NCBI GenBank assembly: GCA_936940865.1
Contig: CAKZJB010000004.1
Location: 1-62,640 of the forward strand
Reading direction: 5' to 3'
Source of the DNA: an uncultured Asticcacaulis sp.
Lineage (GTDB): Bacteria > Pseudomonadota > Alphaproteobacteria > Caulobacterales > Caulobacteraceae
Length of the DNA stretch: 62,640 bases
A program made the translations under genes and the position numbers. Of the stretch, positions 61,674-62,640 are shown one piece after another. The notes below the pieces were generated by a model that saw only the letters and a list, made by a program, of their open reading frames with translations, was not told where the DNA came from and did not search any database. How positions within the stretch are numbered: position 1 is the first letter of the stretch; each line of letters opens with the position of its first letter.

Positions 61674-62640
61674 ATGAAAACAGTCATCCGGCTTGCCATC
61701 GCCGCCGTGTCCGCAGCGTCTCTGGCGGGCCTTGCCGCCGTGCCGGCCCACGCGGGCACCGGGCAGTTCGATGGCGTCAACTGGGCCGATCCGCGTGACA
61801 ATTTCGCCGACGACGCCCTGGTGCTGTCGGGCCTGACGGCGGCCGACAGCTACGCCACCGTCAAGGCCAAGGCCCAGTCGATCGCGGCCGAATTCTATAC
61901 CAAGGTCGGCGCCAACACGATCCGCATCCCGATCAATCCGGCCACCGTGAACTCCAGCCGCTGGGCGGCGTACAAGGGGGTGATCGATGGCATCCGGGCG
62001 CAGGGGGCGCGGGTGATCATCGCCTATTGGGAAGGCACCAACCGCGATGGCGTGATCGACAACACGACGGCCTACAACACCATGTGGGATACGGTCGTGG
62101 CGGCCTATGGCTCGGACAGCTTCGTCTTCTTCGAGCCGATGAACGAGCCCCACGGCTATACGCTGTCGGCCTGGGGCGGCGTCGCCGCGGCCTGGCTGGC
62201 GCGTTATCCCAACATCTCGCGCGACCGCGTCGTCGTCGACGGCCAGGGCTATTCCGAAAACGTCACCGGGGTGTGCGCCGACAGCCGCCTGAACGGAACG
62301 CTTCTCGGCCTGCATAACTATGCCTACTGGGCCAACCGCACCTACAACCAGTGGCTTGCCGACTGGAGCAGCCGCATCGGCTCGTGCGCCAGCCGCACCG
62401 TCATCACCGAATTCGGCGCGACCATGAACACGGGCCTGAACTACAGCGCCCCGTCGTCCAACAACGAAGTCATGTACATGCAGGCCGCCACCAAGACCGC
62501 GCGCGACAATGCCATGGGGCTGGTCTACTGGCCGGGCCTGCGCGACGGCGACAGCTACAGCTTAACGACGCGCGGGGGGGCGGGCACGAACATCACGCTG
62601 ACCGTCGTCAACGCGTCGGGCAAGAACAACGTGCAGTATG
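61674..62640 (+). CDS. Secreted glycoside hydrolase family 5-like enzyme (partial)
   Basis: Secreted endoglycanase-like protein, at least 322 residues, truncated by the window end. A signal peptide (about 1-27, PAHA) precedes a TIM-barrel with the GH5 order: an early GANTIRIPINPATVN segment (conserved Arg), the acid/base FFEPMNEPHG (E158), then LLGLHNYAYW (conserved His/Tyr) and the nucleophile VITEFGATMN (E246), followed by MGLVYWPGLRDGDSYSL (substrate-platform Trp). After about residue 300 (GAGTNITLTVVNASG) a second, carbohydrate-binding-like domain seems to begin. ATG 61674 has GAGGAAG upstream. Cellulose or a related beta-glucan or mannan is the likely substrate. Confidence 0.9.
   Translation, partial: MKTVIRLAIAAVSAASLAGLAAVPAHAGTGQFDGVNWADPRDNFADDALVLSGLTAADSYATVKAKAQSIAAEFYTKVGANTIRIPINPATVNSSRWAAYKGVIDGIRAQGARVIIAYWEGTNRDGVIDNTTAYNTMWDTVVAAYGSDSFVFFEPMNEPHGYTLSAWGGVAAAWLARYPNISRDRVVVDGQGYSENVTGVCADSRLNGTLLGLHNYAYWANRTYNQWLADWSSRIGSCASRTVITEFGATMNTGLNYSAPSSNNEVMYMQAATKTARDNAMGLVYWPGLRDGDSYSLTTRGGAGTNITLTVVNASGKNNVQY

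Overview
The window is GC-rich alphaproteobacterial chromosome. Two very large TonB-dependent receptors, a PetR/OmpR-like two-component pair, an alphaproteobacterial RpoH, several methyl-accepting chemotaxis proteins and small palindromic intergenic repeats fit a member of the Caulobacterales (Asticcacaulis or a relative). That placement is inference from gene content; no rRNA or other taxonomic marker is present. No tRNA, rRNA, CRISPR array or intact insertion sequence was recognised.

Layout. 1-6000: an EnvZ-like kinase (cut by the window edge) and its OmpR-type regulator, a NupC nucleoside transporter, a hotdog thioesterase divergent from a DUF3253 gene, a lone receiver protein and a Crp/Fnr regulator. 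6050-10678: a LysR regulator divergent from dabB-dabA, an energy-coupled inorganic-carbon uptake system. 10785-21105: a soluble PAS-PAS chemoreceptor, a TonB receptor, a double AAA ATPase and a secreted alginate-lyase-like lipoprotein with a LamG-like tail. 21219-27456: a VIT-VWA protein with its MerR-like regulator and two matching operator-like dyads, then an mlaE-mlaF-mlaD-lipoprotein operon for phospholipid trafficking. 27479-31445: a DUF559 nuclease-fold gene bracketed by inverted repeats, a two-subunit 3-oxoacid CoA-transferase, a 3-hydroxyisobutyrate-dehydrogenase-like enzyme and folP. 31452-39610: small conserved genes, thiD, two paralogous secreted proteins, serC, a PAS protein and an AraC/Fsr-like efflux pair. 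39767-48695: a globin-coupled and a membrane chemoreceptor, CsbD, small lipoproteins and small ORFs, a DUF1223 protein, purA, a metallothionein and an AraC regulator. 48805-54161: the second TonB receptor, a receiver-like protein lacking its phospho-acceptor aspartate, and rpoH. 59588 to the end: a Sel1-repeat protein, a DUF4031 protein and a secreted GH5 glycosidase that runs off the window.

The clearest foreign block is 54410-59196. It is visibly AT-richer than its surroundings and holds four genes on the minus strand, each overlapping the next: a phosphoribosyltransferase-like protein, an ORC/AAA-type P-loop ATPase, a 316-residue protein of unknown family and an N6-adenine methyltransferase-like protein. 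The arrangement looks like a mobile conflict (anti-phage) module and is the best candidate here for an undescribed system.

A second theme is repeats. At least five pairs of inverted palindromic GC-rich repeats sit between genes (18367, 27479, 29466, 31352 and 45827). One pair brackets the DUF559 gene like terminal inverted repeats, and another supplies the last codons and the stop of folP. A 201-bp foldback element (3632-3832), a 22-bp-arm perfect hairpin (37488-37540) and two related GAAA-GTGG hairpins (18194, 43077) add to a repeat-rich intergenic landscape.
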